Assembly: GCF_017377575.1 (NCBI RefSeq)
Contig: NZ_JAFREM010000017.1
Coordinates: 1 to 64,000, forward strand
Origin: Candidatus Enterococcus moelleringii
Lineage (GTDB): Bacteria > Bacillota > Bacilli > Lactobacillales > Enterococcaceae
Direction of reading: 5' to 3'
DNA length: 64,000 nucleotides
The notes under the pieces are model-generated. The model saw only the letters and a program-made list of their open reading frames with translations. It searched no databases and was not told where the DNA came from. Shown here one piece after another: positions 31,017 through 40,209 of the stretch. Numbering within the stretch: position 1 is the stretch's first letter; each line of letters begins with the position of its first letter. Both the position numbers and the translations under genes were made by a program.

Positions 31017-33434
31017 GTGAAGAAAATGAAGCGAGCAGCGACTAGTCAGGCAGCTGTTGAACAGGTGAAGATTCCCCCAGTTCTTCATGGTTTAACGGAG
31101 CAGGAAGCGGCGGCTAGAACCGAAAAGGGTCAAGTAAACCAAACAGAAGAGAACTTGTTGAAGTCAGATGGTCAGATCATCAAGGAAAATACCGTCAATG
31201 TCTTCAATCTGCTGAATCTAGTGTTGGCACTTTTTGTCTTGTTGGTGGGTTCACCGAAAAACACGTTGTTCTTTGGCGTAGTAATCATCAATACGCTGAT
31301 CGGAGTATTTCAAGAGCTGCGAGCCAAGCATACGATTGATAAGTTGTCAGTTTTGGCAAAGGATCAAGCGACAGTTTTGCGGGGCGGCAAGCTGCAGAGG
31401 ATCGATCAAGAAGCAATTGTTTTAGGGGACACGCTACTGTTGAAAAATGGCGATCAGGTGCCAGTGGATGGGGAGATCCTCTCGGGCGAAGGCATGGAAG
31501 TGGACGAATCCTTGTTAACCGGTGAGGCGGATCGCATCCTCAAGCAGCCGACGGATCGGTTATATAGTGGAAGTTTCGTGACAGCCGGACAAGGCTTTTA
31601 TCGAGCAACGGCGGTAGGGGCGGATAATTTTGCCCAGCGGCTATCCAGCGAAGCCAAAAGCGAAACCGGCAACAGCTCGCAACTAACCAAGGTGTTAAGC
31701 CGCATGATTACGGTTTTAACTGTGATCATCGTGCCGGTAGGTTTAATGATGCTGTATTCTCAATACCAAGCGTCTTCTTCGATTCGGCAGGCAGTTTTGG
31801 GAACTGTGGCCGCTCTCGTCAGCATGATTCCAGAGGGCTTGATGCTCCTGACCAGTGTCGCTTTTGCGGTGGGGGCGGCCAACTTAGCCCGGAAAAAAGT
31901 ACTGGTGCAGGCTTTGCCTTCCATCGAAACCTTGGCACGCGTGGATGTCATCTGTTTGGACAAAACCGGAACCATCACCGACGGCACCTTGCGCTTTGAA
32001 GAAAGTCTCTTAGGCCAAGTCACCGAGGAACGCTTTAAAGTGATTATGTCGGCCCTGATGAAAAATCTAACCGACGATAATGCCACAGCTCAAGCATTGC
32101 GAAATGCATTCCAAACTGACAACGATTGGCAAGTGGAGAAGATGATTCCTTTTTCTTCAGCCCGTAAATGGAGCGGCGTTACCTTTCAAAATGAAGGCAG
32201 CTACGTCGTTGGCGCGCCTGAATTTATTTTTTCAACTGTGCCGGAGGAATTCCAACAAGCGATCCAACCCTATATGGAACAAGGTTATCGCGTCTTAGCA
32301 CTGGCTTCCTATCCTGAAGTGTTAAGCGAAACCTTTGAAAAGGAACCCAATTGGCTGGCAACCTTGATCATTTCAGATAATTTGCGGGAAAATGCCCAGG
32401 AAACCTTTGGCTATTTTGCCAAACAGGATGTCCAACTAAAGGTCATTTCTGGCGATCATCCTTTAACCGTCTCAAAAATCGCTCAAAAAGCCGGAATTCA
32501 ACGAGCGGAATATTATGTGGATATGTCTGAAATAGACGATTGGACCAACTACCGCGTTTTAGCGAAGTCTAACACGGTTTTCGGCCGAGTATCACCGTAT
32601 CAAAAACAACGGCTGATCCAAGCCTTGCAGGATGAGGATTACACCGTTTGTATGACTGGTGACGGAGTGAACGACGTGTTAGCCTTAAGGCAAGCAGATA
32701 TCGGTGTTGCTATGGCGAATGGTAGTAGTGCGGCCAGAGCAGCGGCGGATGTGATTTTGCTGGAATCGGATTTTAAACGGATGAAGGATGTGCTAAATGA
32801 AGGCCGGCGCGTGATCAACAATATCGAGCGGGTCGCTTCCATGTATTTGGTCAAAACGATCTACTCGCTAATCTTAGCGGTAATTTTCATGTTCATAGCT
32901 AGTCCGTATCCTTTTGCGCCGATTCAACTGACGCCAATTAACGCGTTGACTGTCGGCATCCCATCGTTTTTCCTAGCCTTGAAACCTAGCTACGAACGAA
33001 TCAAGGGGGACTTTTTGAACAATATTTTGCGGGTATCGGTACCGGGTGCGGTGACGGTGGTGGCGGCAGTGATGCTGATTCAGTTAGCCGGCTATCTATT
33101 CCAGCTGCCCTTTAGCGCGACGTCCACCATGTCGGTCTTTTTAACCGGCTGTGTCGGATTGCTGGTTCTGTACTTAGTTTCCTTCCCGTTGGATAAAAAG
33201 AAAATTACCTTAATTGCCGTTCTTGCAGCTATCTATCTCAGCTGTTTCTTAGTTTTCCGGCGATTCTTTGACTTTGACGTCTTATACAATCGCAATTTAT
33301 TCTTCGTTATACCTTTGACCATCGGGGTTTATTGGTTGTTTAAAGCCATGACCGCACTAATGAACAAGTTGGTAAACGCAAGAGTCCGCTGGCAGGAACG
33401 CCGCCGGAACAAGCGTCGTTCGCGGGTTATTTAG
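31017..33434 (+). CDS. P-type cation-transporting ATPase (CtpE/calcium-type)
   Basis: 805 residues from GTG 31017, placed by GAGGTGA five bases upstream; an open frame begins earlier at 30903 but crosses the terminator. All P-type elements are present: actuator LLTGEAD, membrane helix with VSMIPEGLMLL, phosphorylated Asp in CLDKTGTITDGTL, nucleotide domain, and hinge TGDGVNDVLALRQADIGVAMANGS. The PEGL motif in helix 4 and the short N-terminus without metal-binding repeats fit the CtpE-like group (probable calcium transport) rather than heavy-metal pumps. Ten helices. Monocistronic, followed by a strong terminator. Confidence 0.85.
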   Translation: MKKMKRAATSQAAVEQVKIPPVLHGLTEQEAAARTEKGQVNQTEENLLKSDGQIIKENTVNVFNLLNLVLALFVLLVGSPKNTLFFGVVIINTLIGVFQELRAKHTIDKLSVLAKDQATVLRGGKLQRIDQEAIVLGDTLLLKNGDQVPVDGEILSGEGMEVDESLLTGEADRILKQPTDRLYSGSFVTAGQGFYRATAVGADNFAQRLSSEAKSETGNSSQLTKVLSRMITVLTVIIVPVGLMMLYSQYQASSSIRQAVLGTVAALVSMIPEGLMLLTSVAFAVGAANLARKKVLVQALPSIETLARVDVICLDKTGTITDGTLRFEESLLGQVTEERFKVIMSALMKNLTDDNATAQALRNAFQTDNDWQVEKMIPFSSARKWSGVTFQNEGSYVVGAPEFIFSTVPEEFQQAIQPYMEQGYRVLALASYPEVLSETFEKEPNWLATLIISDNLRENAQETFGYFAKQDVQLKVISGDHPLTVSKIAQKAGIQRAEYYVDMSEIDDWTNYRVLAKSNTVFGRVSPYQKQRLIQALQDEDYTVCMTGDGVNDVLALRQADIGVAMANGSSAARAAADVILLESDFKRMKDVLNEGRRVINNIERVASMYLVKTIYSLILAVIFMFIASPYPFAPIQLTPINALTVGIPSFFLALKPSYERIKGDFLNNILRVSVPGAVTVVAAVMLIQLAGYLFQLPFSATSTMSVFLTGCVGLLVLYLVSFPLDKKKITLIAVLAAIYLSCFLVFRRFFDFDVLYNRNLFFVIPLTIGVYWLFKAMTALMNKLVNARVRWQERRRNKRRSRVI

Positions 33435-33481
33435 CTGCTGTGGGATCTAATTAGGTGGAATTTACCAAAAAAATGCAAATA

Positions 33482-33515
33482 AATCACGGAAAAGGCTTTC
33501 TTTTCCGTGATTTTT
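33482..33515 (+). terminator. rho-independent terminator
   Basis: A 13-bp perfect stem, AATCACGGAAAAG (33482-33494) with 33500-33512, loop GCTTT, then TTT. A TATAAT at 33518-33523 follows directly, so the next gene's promoter overlaps the terminator. Confidence 0.9.
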
Positions 33516-33553
33516 GGTATAATAGACTAAAAGTAAATAGAGGAGGCAGTTCT

Positions 33554-35053
33554 ATGGCGATAACAGCATTACAAAATGGATCAGATATTCGCGGAATCGC
33601 GATTTCCGCAGAGGGTAAAACGAAAAATTTAACCACCGAGGAAGCTATCTTAATTGCAAACGGTATCATGAATTGGTTGGAAAACAAAGGGATTACTAAG
33701 CCCTTTACGATTGGTTTAGGTTTTGATGGCCGCTTAACCGGACCGGAATTAAAACAAGCGATGATGGATACCTTCCAAGCAGCAGGTGTACAGGTGCTAG
33801 ACTTTGAGTTGGCGACGACACCAGCTTTATTTATGGCTACTCAGTTTGAAGAATTCGATTGTGATGCGGGAATTATGCTGACGGCCAGCCATCTGCCTTA
33901 TTACTTTAACGGCATTAAGATTTTCAGCAAATCCGGCGGCGCAGAAAAAACCGACATTGCTTACATTTTAGAACACACCGATCCACAACCAGCTGCAGCA
34001 GACGGCAGCGTGAAAAAAGCCGACCTGATTTCAGCTTATGCGGCGGACATGGTGGCAAAAATCCGCAAAGGCATCGGTTCTGATAACGATCAGCCTTTAA
34101 CGGGAATGAAAATTGTCGTAGATGCCGGAAATGGTGCCGGCGGTTATTTTGCCAGCAAAGTTCTGGATGTTTTAGGGGCAGACACTACCGGTTCGCAATT
34201 TTTAGAAGCAGATGGCAATTTCCCGAATCATATTCCAAATCCTGACAACAAAGAAGCGATGGCCAGCATCAAAAAAGCGGTGATGGATAATCAAGCCGAC
34301 CTTGGTGTCATTTTCGATACCGATGTGGACCGCTCAGCGATTGTTTCAGCTGATGGACAAATTATTAATCGCAACAATTTGATCGCTGTGTTGGCAGCAA
34401 TCGTTCTAGACGCAGAACCTGGCAGCACGATTGTAACGAATTCGCCAACCTCTGATCACTTGAAACGCTTCATTGAAGAAAAAGGCGGCAAGCAGTATCG
34501 CTACATTTCCGGCTACCGCAATGTCATCAACAAAGCAATTGAGCTGAACGAAGAGGGCATCCATTGTCCTTTAGCGATCGAAACCAGCAGTCACGCGGCC
34601 TTCAAGGAAAACTATTTCTTAGACGATGGTGCTTACGTGATTGCCAAGATTTTGATGTTGCTGCCGAAATTACAGCAGGAAGGTCGTCAATTAACCGACT
34701 TGATGGCGGAATTAGAACAGCCTGTAGAAACCTTGGAAATCCGCTACGAAATTGCCGGCGATGATCACAGGGAGACTGGCCGCAAGATGATCGAGAACTT
34801 CCGTCAAACTTTGCCAACGAAAGACGGCTTTGCCGAAAATCCGGAAAATGATGAGGGTGTACGCTTCTCCATTACCGAACCTCATGGCAAAGGCTGGATG
34901 CTGCTGCGTTTGAGCTTGCATGAACCATTGTTAGTCATGCAAATTGAAAATGATCAAGCGGATCAAATTCAAAAGCAATTGCCGATTTATCGTGAGCTGT
35001 TAGCCCAAGATGACCGGATCAATTTAACCAAATTAGACCAGCAAATCAAGTAA
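33554..35053 (+). CDS. phosphoglucomutase/phosphomannomutase family protein
   Basis: 499 residues from ATG 33554 (AGGAGG at 33541-33546). Alpha-D-phosphohexomutase family: active-site serine in MLTASHLPYYFNGIK (about residue 115), metal loop FDTDVDRSA, sugar-specificity loop and C-terminal phosphate domain. The catalytic loop reads TASHLP instead of the common TASHNP, which is usual in a subgroup annotated as phosphomannomutase/phosphoglucomutase. It interconverts hexose 1- and 6-phosphates for cell-wall sugars. No sugar-pathway neighbours are present. Confidence 0.85.
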   Translation: MAITALQNGSDIRGIAISAEGKTKNLTTEEAILIANGIMNWLENKGITKPFTIGLGFDGRLTGPELKQAMMDTFQAAGVQVLDFELATTPALFMATQFEEFDCDAGIMLTASHLPYYFNGIKIFSKSGGAEKTDIAYILEHTDPQPAAADGSVKKADLISAYAADMVAKIRKGIGSDNDQPLTGMKIVVDAGNGAGGYFASKVLDVLGADTTGSQFLEADGNFPNHIPNPDNKEAMASIKKAVMDNQADLGVIFDTDVDRSAIVSADGQIINRNNLIAVLAAIVLDAEPGSTIVTNSPTSDHLKRFIEEKGGKQYRYISGYRNVINKAIELNEEGIHCPLAIETSSHAAFKENYFLDDGAYVIAKILMLLPKLQQEGRQLTDLMAELEQPVETLEIRYEIAGDDHRETGRKMIENFRQTLPTKDGFAENPENDEGVRFSITEPHGKGWMLLRLSLHEPLLVMQIENDQADQIQKQLPIYRELLAQDDRINLTKLDQQIK

Positions 35054-35074
35054 GCGTTCTGGCTTGCAATTTTT

Positions 35075-35114
35075 CCTCCTTCGGCCGATGATGGTGCCAG
35101 AGGGAGGTTTTTTT
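35075..35114 (+). terminator. terminator hairpin that contains the next gene's ribosome site
   Basis: CCTCC (35075-35079) pairs with GGAGG (35103-35107), with GGC/GCC inside, followed by seven T residues and then ATG at 35116. The 3' arm AGGGAGG is also the only Shine-Dalgarno sequence for the downstream gene. Readthrough transcripts would therefore have the site buried. Confidence 0.6.
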
Positions 35115-35115
35115 G

Positions 35116-35475
35116 ATGAAAATTACCTTAGACGAAGCAGCTAAAGAGCGGATCGCCCAGCATTCGGATGAACATAAATTGGTGCTGTTGACCTTTGAAG
35201 ATGGCGTCGGACCCTATTCCCAGCACGCCATGATCCATATGCAGGTCCAATTTTCCATTAACATCATCAGCGATACCATGCCCAAGGAGGACTACACCGA
35301 AACGATCCCTACCAATATAGGGGATTTTTGGATCAAGGGCTATTCCAAAGAAGATTTGCAGGAAAATATGCGGATCACGCTGAATCCCCGATTAAGCACC
35401 TTTGCCTTGTCCGGCGATGGCGGCGTGATTGATGACAATTTAGGATTTATTGATTTTACTAAGAAGACGTCGTAA
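35116..35475 (+). CDS. iron-sulfur cluster biosynthesis (HesB-like) family protein
   Basis: 119 residues from ATG 35116. The beginning KITLDEAAKERIAQ and the body (LVLLTFEDGVGPYS, then NPRLSTFALSGDGGVIDDNLGFIDF) match the Fe-S_biosyn fold of small Lactobacillales proteins. They lack the three Cys of true IscA/HesB scaffolds; none is present here. It is therefore unlikely to carry a cluster, and its role is uncertain. Its ribosome site lies in a terminator-like hairpin. Confidence 0.75.
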   Translation: MKITLDEAAKERIAQHSDEHKLVLLTFEDGVGPYSQHAMIHMQVQFSINIISDTMPKEDYTETIPTNIGDFWIKGYSKEDLQENMRITLNPRLSTFALSGDGGVIDDNLGFIDFTKKTS

Positions 35476-35495
35476 TTCTGACGTCTTTTTTCTTT
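35464..35495 (+). terminator. rho-independent terminator
   Basis: AAGACGTC (35464-35471) pairs with GACGTCTT (35480-35487), followed by a T-rich tract. The stem overlaps the last codons of the HesB-like gene. Confidence 0.8.
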
Positions 35496-35541
35496 TTTCG
35501 CCAAATATTTGTTAGTATAGAGGAGAAAGGTGGCGGTATTG

Positions 35542-36213
35542 ATGGCAAAGATCATGATCGTGGAAGATGAGGCAGTCATTCGTCAGCTGATTGGCGAAGA
35601 ATTGACCAAATGGCGCTTCGACGTATTTGCGACAACCGAATTTAGTGAAGTGTTTGCCGATTTTGAGCGGGAAGCCCCTCAATTAGTTTTATTAGATATT
35701 AATTTACCCGTGTTTGACGGTTATTACTGGTGTCAAAAAATTCGCGAGGTTTCGAAAGTACCGATTATTTTCATCTCTTCTCGCAACACCAATATGGATC
35801 AAATCATGGCGATGAACATGGGAGCGGACGACTACATCACCAAGCCTTTTGAGGTAGATGTCTTGGTAGCAAAAATCAATGCGCTTTTGCGGCGTTCGTA
35901 CAATTACGCAGAAGGCGGCGAAACCATGACTCACAACGGGATCACGCTGAATTTAGACAACAGCAGCATGGAAATCGACGCTGAAGTGATCGATTTGAGT
36001 AAAAACGAATACCGTTTGCTGTACATTTTAATGAAGCAGCACGGGAAAATTTTAAGCCGGGAAAAATTGCTAAGGGCTTTGTGGGATGACGAACGCTTTG
36101 TCGATGACAATACCTTAACGGTGAATATCAATCGACTGCGGCGGAAAATTGAGCAAGCCGGGATTCAAGACTACATCCAGACCAAAGTCGGCCAAGGCTA
36201 TATCGTGCCATAA
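35542..36213 (+). CDS. OmpR-family response regulator (BceR-like)
   Basis: 223 residues from ATG 35542 (GTG 35530 in frame is possible). Receiver with KIMIVEDE and Asp in LVLLDINLP (about 52), Lys at DYITKPFE, then an OmpR winged helix (EVIDLSKNEYRLLYILMKQHGKILSREKLLRALWDDERFVDDNTLTVNINRLRRKI). Closest in type to BceR/VirR regulators that answer to cell-wall antibiotics. Overlap and spacing with the next gene show a two-component operon. No BceAB transporter is adjacent, so its target lies elsewhere. Confidence 0.88.
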   Translation: MAKIMIVEDEAVIRQLIGEELTKWRFDVFATTEFSEVFADFEREAPQLVLLDINLPVFDGYYWCQKIREVSKVPIIFISSRNTNMDQIMAMNMGADDYITKPFEVDVLVAKINALLRRSYNYAEGGETMTHNGITLNLDNSSMEIDAEVIDLSKNEYRLLYILMKQHGKILSREKLLRALWDDERFVDDNTLTVNINRLRRKIEQAGIQDYIQTKVGQGYIVP

Positions 36214-36224
36214 AGGAGCAGTGT

Positions 36225-37244
36225 ATGACATTTTTACGATTTTTAAAAGATAAGCTGCTCATCCTGATTGGCTGGATTATTTTGAGTGCCTTGATGGTCT
36301 TCATGATTTGGCTGACGCCGGATTTGCAAGGCTTTATGGACAATGTGGCTTACTTGCTGTTGCTGCAGCTGTTCATCCTGTTTTTGTTTTTCGCCTTCGA
36401 TTATTATCGCAAAAAAGATTGGTACCAGCAGCTGAGTCAAAAAGAAGACAGTCTGCAGCAGTTTTTGGATGAGGCGGACACGGAAGAAGAAAAACTGGTG
36501 CAGGAATACATTAACCAACAGGTTCGCGAGCACCATCAGCTGATGCAGCAGGCCATCAGCAATCAAAAGGACCAAAAGGACTACGTGGATTCCTGGATTC
36601 ACGAGATCAAGGTTCCTTTGGCAGCAGTGGGCTTGATTTTGCAGTCCATCGAATACGATATCGACGACGATAAGTATATCCTGCTGCAAAATGAAGTACA
36701 GCAGATCGACGAGCATGTCGAACAAGTCTTGTATTATTCTCGTTTGGACGAATTCATTAATGATTATTTGATTCAGGAATATTCAGTGAAGAAAATCATT
36801 CAGCCGGTGATTCGCAGCCAAGCCAATTACTTCATTCAAAAAAATATTCAACTGGTGATGGCAGAAGAGGATGCCCAAGTATTAACTGATGGCAAATGGA
36901 TTGCTTTTATTTTCCGTCAGTTGTTAAGCAACGCCATCAAATACACCCCAGAAAACGGCAAAATTGAAGTGCTGATTACCCAGAAAAATGACGGCGCCTA
37001 TTTGCAACTGAAGGACAACGGCATCGGGATTCAATCAGAGGATTTAGGGCGGATTTTCGACAAGGGCTTTACCGGCGAAAACGGCCGGACTGCCCAGCAG
37101 CATTCCACCGGGCTAGGCTTGTACTTGGCTAAAAAGCTAGCCGAAAAATTAGGCGTTGAGTTAACAGCGGAATCGCAATGGGGCGAAGGAACCACCATGA
37201 CCTTATTCTTTCCCCGCTTGAATTATTACCAAGAAAGTCGCTGA
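36225..37244 (+). CDS. intramembrane-sensing histidine kinase (BceS-like)
   Basis: 339 residues: two N-terminal helices (about 10-32 and 37-58) with almost no outside loop, a coiled coil, the histidine box SWIHEIKVPLAAVGLIL (His about 126), N box LLSNAIKYTPENG, and G boxes DNGIG and GLGLYLAKKLAE. The short paired helices are the mark of BceS-type kinases, which usually sense through a BceAB-type transporter. It starts 11 bases after its regulator, with GGAGC as ribosome site. Confidence 0.9.
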   Translation: MTFLRFLKDKLLILIGWIILSALMVFMIWLTPDLQGFMDNVAYLLLLQLFILFLFFAFDYYRKKDWYQQLSQKEDSLQQFLDEADTEEEKLVQEYINQQVREHHQLMQQAISNQKDQKDYVDSWIHEIKVPLAAVGLILQSIEYDIDDDKYILLQNEVQQIDEHVEQVLYYSRLDEFINDYLIQEYSVKKIIQPVIRSQANYFIQKNIQLVMAEEDAQVLTDGKWIAFIFRQLLSNAIKYTPENGKIEVLITQKNDGAYLQLKDNGIGIQSEDLGRIFDKGFTGENGRTAQQHSTGLGLYLAKKLAEKLGVELTAESQWGEGTTMTLFFPRLNYYQESR

Positions 37245-37291
37245 TCCACTTGTCAAAGTCTTGCAGCTACTGAAATACGGGAGGAAAAAAC

Positions 37292-38155
37292 ATGACAATT
37301 TTACTCGCCCTCGTTCCGACATTTGCTTGGGGCAGTATCGCGTTAGTCAGCGGGAAATTAGGCGGCGATGCCAACCAGCAAACCTTGGGCATGACCATGG
37401 GAGCTTTTGTTTTTGCTTTAGTCACCTTTATGGTCGTCCGCCCAACGCTGGATCTGCGGATTTTAATCATCGGCTTTTTGTCGGGAGTCTTTTGGTCGGT
37501 AGGGCAAAACAAACAATTCCACGGCATGAAATCAGTGGGCGTCTCTGTGGGGCTGCCGCTGTCGACTGGTTTTCAGCTGATTTTAAATACGATTGCCGGC
37601 GCGGTCTTCTTTCACGAATGGACCAAATCCCGGGATTTTATTCTAGGTTTTATCGCGTTGGCTTTGCTAGTTTTTGGCGCATACTTGACTGCCCGGCAGG
37701 ACAACGAAGCAGGGGTAAAGACGGATCACCAGGTTTTAGACTTTGGCAAAGGACTACGAGCACTCATTCTTTCCACCATCGGCTATGCTTCTTATACCAT
37801 TATCATCACCTGGGCCGGAATAGATCCCTTGGCCGTGATTTTCCCGCAAAGCATCGGGATGCTGGCAGGTGCCAGTCTATTTGCTTTTGGAAAAACCAGC
37901 TTCGACAAATATGTCTGGCGCAACATGCTGTCAGGGCTATTGTGGGGGATCGGCAATGTATGTATGCTGCTGACGATTCAATCGTTGGGACTGGCGATTG
38001 GTTTTTCTTTGTCTCAGATGGGAATCATCATTTCAACTCTCGGCGGCATTTTCCTCTTAGGAGAACGCAAGACGAAAAAGGAAATGGTCTACGTCGTCAT
38101 CGGCTGTCTGCTGATTATTGTCGGCGGGGTCGTTTTAGGCTATATGAAGGCCTAA
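37292..38155 (+). CDS. GRP-family sugar transporter (GlcU-like)
   Basis: 287 residues with ten hydrophobic helices in the drug/metabolite superfamily pattern. The opening LLALVPTFAWGSIALVSGKLGG, the central QNKQFHGMKSVGVSVGLPLSTGFQLILNTIAG and the end GCLLIIVGGVVLGYMKA match GlcU/RhaT glucose-ribose permeases of lactobacilli and staphylococci. It should bring in a sugar by proton symport. Ribosome site GGGAGG at 37280-37285. Possibly cotranscribed with the two-component genes 47 bases upstream, though a functional link is not obvious. Confidence 0.85.
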   Translation: MTILLALVPTFAWGSIALVSGKLGGDANQQTLGMTMGAFVFALVTFMVVRPTLDLRILIIGFLSGVFWSVGQNKQFHGMKSVGVSVGLPLSTGFQLILNTIAGAVFFHEWTKSRDFILGFIALALLVFGAYLTARQDNEAGVKTDHQVLDFGKGLRALILSTIGYASYTIIITWAGIDPLAVIFPQSIGMLAGASLFAFGKTSFDKYVWRNMLSGLLWGIGNVCMLLTIQSLGLAIGFSLSQMGIIISTLGGIFLLGERKTKKEMVYVVIGCLLIIVGGVVLGYMKA

Positions 38156-38163
38156 CAGCAACA

Positions 38164-38200
38164 AGCCAATTATCTTTTTGAGGATAATTGGCTTTTTTTT
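38164..38200 (+). terminator. rho-independent terminator
   Basis: AGCCAATTATC (38164-38174) pairs with GATAATTGGCT (38183-38193), then eight T residues in a run. Confidence 0.9.
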
Positions 38201-38213
38201 GCGAGCTCTGCCT

Positions 38214-39560
38214 TTAAGAAAGCTTCTGCTGCGCTTCGTTCCAATGATAGTGATTTAAGATCTCTTCGATGGAGCAGTTTTTGGCCTGGGCTTCGGTGAC
38301 TAGCTTTGTGGCATGCTCGTAGCCGACGACCGCCGCGAAATTGGTCAACGCTCCGCTATTCTTTTGGACGTCCTCTTCGCATTTTAGCTCATTCACTTGC
38401 AAATCTCGGATACAATGAACCGTCATCACGTTGCAGCCTTGCTCCAGTAATTGGCAAGATTCGTAGAGACTTTGGAAAAGCACTGGACAAAAGGCATTCA
38501 GCTCCAGTTCTCCTGATTCAGCCACTAAGGAAATCGTAGTATCATTACCCAACACTTTGAAAACCAGCTGCGTCACTACCTCGGGAATCACCGGATTGAT
38601 TTTCCCCGGCATAATGGAAGAGCCTGCTTGCTTGGCTGGCAGAATCACCTCGTTCAATCCGCTGTTAGGCCCACTGGACAACAGTCGCAAATCACGGGAA
38701 AGCTTCAGTAGAGAAACGGCCAAGGCCTTCAGACTGCTGGATACAGCTAACAGACCATCTACATTTTGAGTGGCGTCAATTAGGTTATTGGCAGGCTTAA
38801 CCTTCCATTCGACAGTTTGATTCAGCTCTTCATAGAGAAATTCCTGATAAGCCAGGGAAGCATTCACTCCATTGCCGATGGCTGTTCCCCCAAGATTCAG
38901 CTGAGTTAATTCGTGGGTTGCATGTTTGATCCGCTTGCGGCAGCGTTCTAGATTACTGGCGTAAGCTGCAAAGCTGGCACCAAAAGTAGTAGGGATAGCA
39001 TCTTGCAGTTGGGTGCGCCCCATTTTCTTGATGTTAGAAAAGGTACGTGATTTTGTCTTTAACTCCTGAATCAAGTAATCCATTTTTAGCAGCAGCTGAT
39101 CTAAATAAACCAAAGTGGCTAATTTCCCAGCGCTTGGATAGACATCATTAGTGGACTGGCTGCAATTGACATCATCTAAGGGGTGTAAATACTGATAGTC
39201 CCCCTTTTGGTGGCCCAATAATTCCAAGCCGCGATTGGCAATCACTTCATTAACGTTCATATTTGTTGAGGTCCCAGCGCCGCCTTGAATCGCTTCAACT
39301 AAAAATTCCTGATCGAACTTCCCTGCAATAATTTCCTGCGCCGCTTGACGGATAACCGCTTCTTTTTCAACAGACAATCCTCCTGTTTTTCGATTGGCTG
39401 TAGCTGCGGCTGCCTTAATACGGGCGATTTCTTTAATTAATTGCAGGTCCGTTGGTACTTGGTTGATCTGGAAATTCTGTTTAGCGCGGTAACTGTGGAT
39501 ACCATAATAAGCTTCTTGATAAATGGGGATGCTCCCCAAAGAGTCCTTTTCAATTCGCAT
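38214..39560 (-). CDS. aspA: aspartate ammonia-lyase (aspartase)
   Basis: 448 residues (two adjacent ATG codons at 39563 and 39560). Fumarase/aspartase superfamily: the signature [12 protein letters not shown] (about 315-326) includes the catalytic Ser loop, preceded by TSTNMNVNEVIANR and the HPLDDVNCSQSTNDVYPS substrate loop. The substitution pattern (GAGTSTNMNVNEVI, and KIGRTQLQDA-like MGRTQLQDA) fits aspartase better than fumarase, and a true fumC lies at 60935. It converts L-aspartate to fumarate and ammonia. Slightly shorter than the 465-480 usual. Divergent from an Lrp regulator, its probable controller. Confidence 0.85.
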   Translation of the reverse strand: MRIEKDSLGSIPIYQEAYYGIHSYRAKQNFQINQVPTDLQLIKEIARIKAAAATANRKTGGLSVEKEAVIRQAAQEIIAGKFDQEFLVEAIQGGAGTSTNMNVNEVIANRGLELLGHQKGDYQYLHPLDDVNCSQSTNDVYPSAGKLATLVYLDQLLLKMDYLIQELKTKSRTFSNIKKMGRTQLQDAIPTTFGASFAAYASNLERCRKRIKHATHELTQLNLGGTAIGNGVNASLAYQEFLYEELNQTVEWKVKPANNLIDATQNVDGLLAVSSSLKALAVSLLKLSRDLRLLSSGPNSGLNEVILPAKQAGSSIMPGKINPVIPEVVTQLVFKVLGNDTTISLVAESGELELNAFCPVLFQSLYESCQLLEQGCNVMTVHCIRDLQVNELKCEEDVQKNSGALTNFAAVVGYEHATKLVTEAQAKNCSIEEILNHYHWNEAQQKLS

Positions 39561-39716
39561 CATAAACTATCACTCCTTCGTCTTATGTGATAAAATATCA
39601 CATAACTAATCGGTGAGCTATAGCTTTGAAGCTTTTCTTTGTTTATCGTCGAAAAAAGTGCCTTTTGCTTTTTTAAACAAAGGAAAACAGCCATTTTATT
39701 GAAAAGAGGAAAGCAG

Positions 39717-40163
39717 ATGGATGAGTTAGACAAAAGAATCGTGAATATCTTGCAAAAAGAGGGGCGTCTGTCGATTAAAAACATCAGTGAACGGCTGTTT
39801 ATCACCCCGCCAGCTGTTTCGCAGCGACTGCACAGCTTGGAAAAGAACGGCTCTATTTTGAATTATCAGGCCCATTTGAATTTTCCTCAAGCGGACTTGT
39901 CGATTAAGGCCTATATTCAACTGTCGCTGGAGCCGCAGCAAAAAGAAGTCTTTTATCCTTATATTGCTTCGGTGCCTAATGTTTTAGAGTGTGATTGCGT
40001 GACCGGAGCCTATTCCATGATGATCAAAGTAGTTTTTGAAAGTACTCAAGCTTTGGATGGTTTTATCAATGAACTGCAGCGTTTCGGCCGAACCAACACC
40101 CAAATTGTCTTCTCCACCCCGGTTCAAAGTCGCGGTTTCGCCTTTAGTGAAGTGAGCGAATAG
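39717..40163 (+). CDS. Lrp/AsnC-family regulator
   Basis: 148 residues from ATG 39717 (GAGGAAAG upstream). An N-terminal helix-turn-helix (LDKRIVNILQKEGRLSIKNISERLFITPPAVSQRLHSLEKNGSI) and an AsnC ligand domain (VPNVLECDCVTGAYSMMIKV). These octameric regulators respond to amino acids. Its 156-bp divergent region with aspA and its convergence with an aminotransferase suggest control of aspartate or related amino-acid use. Confidence 0.88.
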   Translation: MDELDKRIVNILQKEGRLSIKNISERLFITPPAVSQRLHSLEKNGSILNYQAHLNFPQADLSIKAYIQLSLEPQQKEVFYPYIASVPNVLECDCVTGAYSMMIKVVFESTQALDGFINELQRFGRTNTQIVFSTPVQSRGFAFSEVSE

Positions 40164-40165
40164 AA

Positions 40166-40207
40166 AATCCCTGCAAGGTCGAACGAAATGACGACTTTGC
40201 AGGGATT
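40166..40207. terminator. bidirectional terminator
   Basis: AATCCCTGCAA (40166-40176) pairs with TTGCAGGGATT (40197-40207), extended by GTCG/CGAC inside. Serves the convergent Lrp and aminotransferase genes. Confidence 0.85.
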
Positions 40208-40209
40208 GT

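Noticed and set aside
37261-38181. 306-residue frame overlapping the sugar transporter
   Set aside because: Its composition (many Arg, Cys, His) is that of a shadow frame; the 37292-38155 frame has ten clear helices and a ribosome site.
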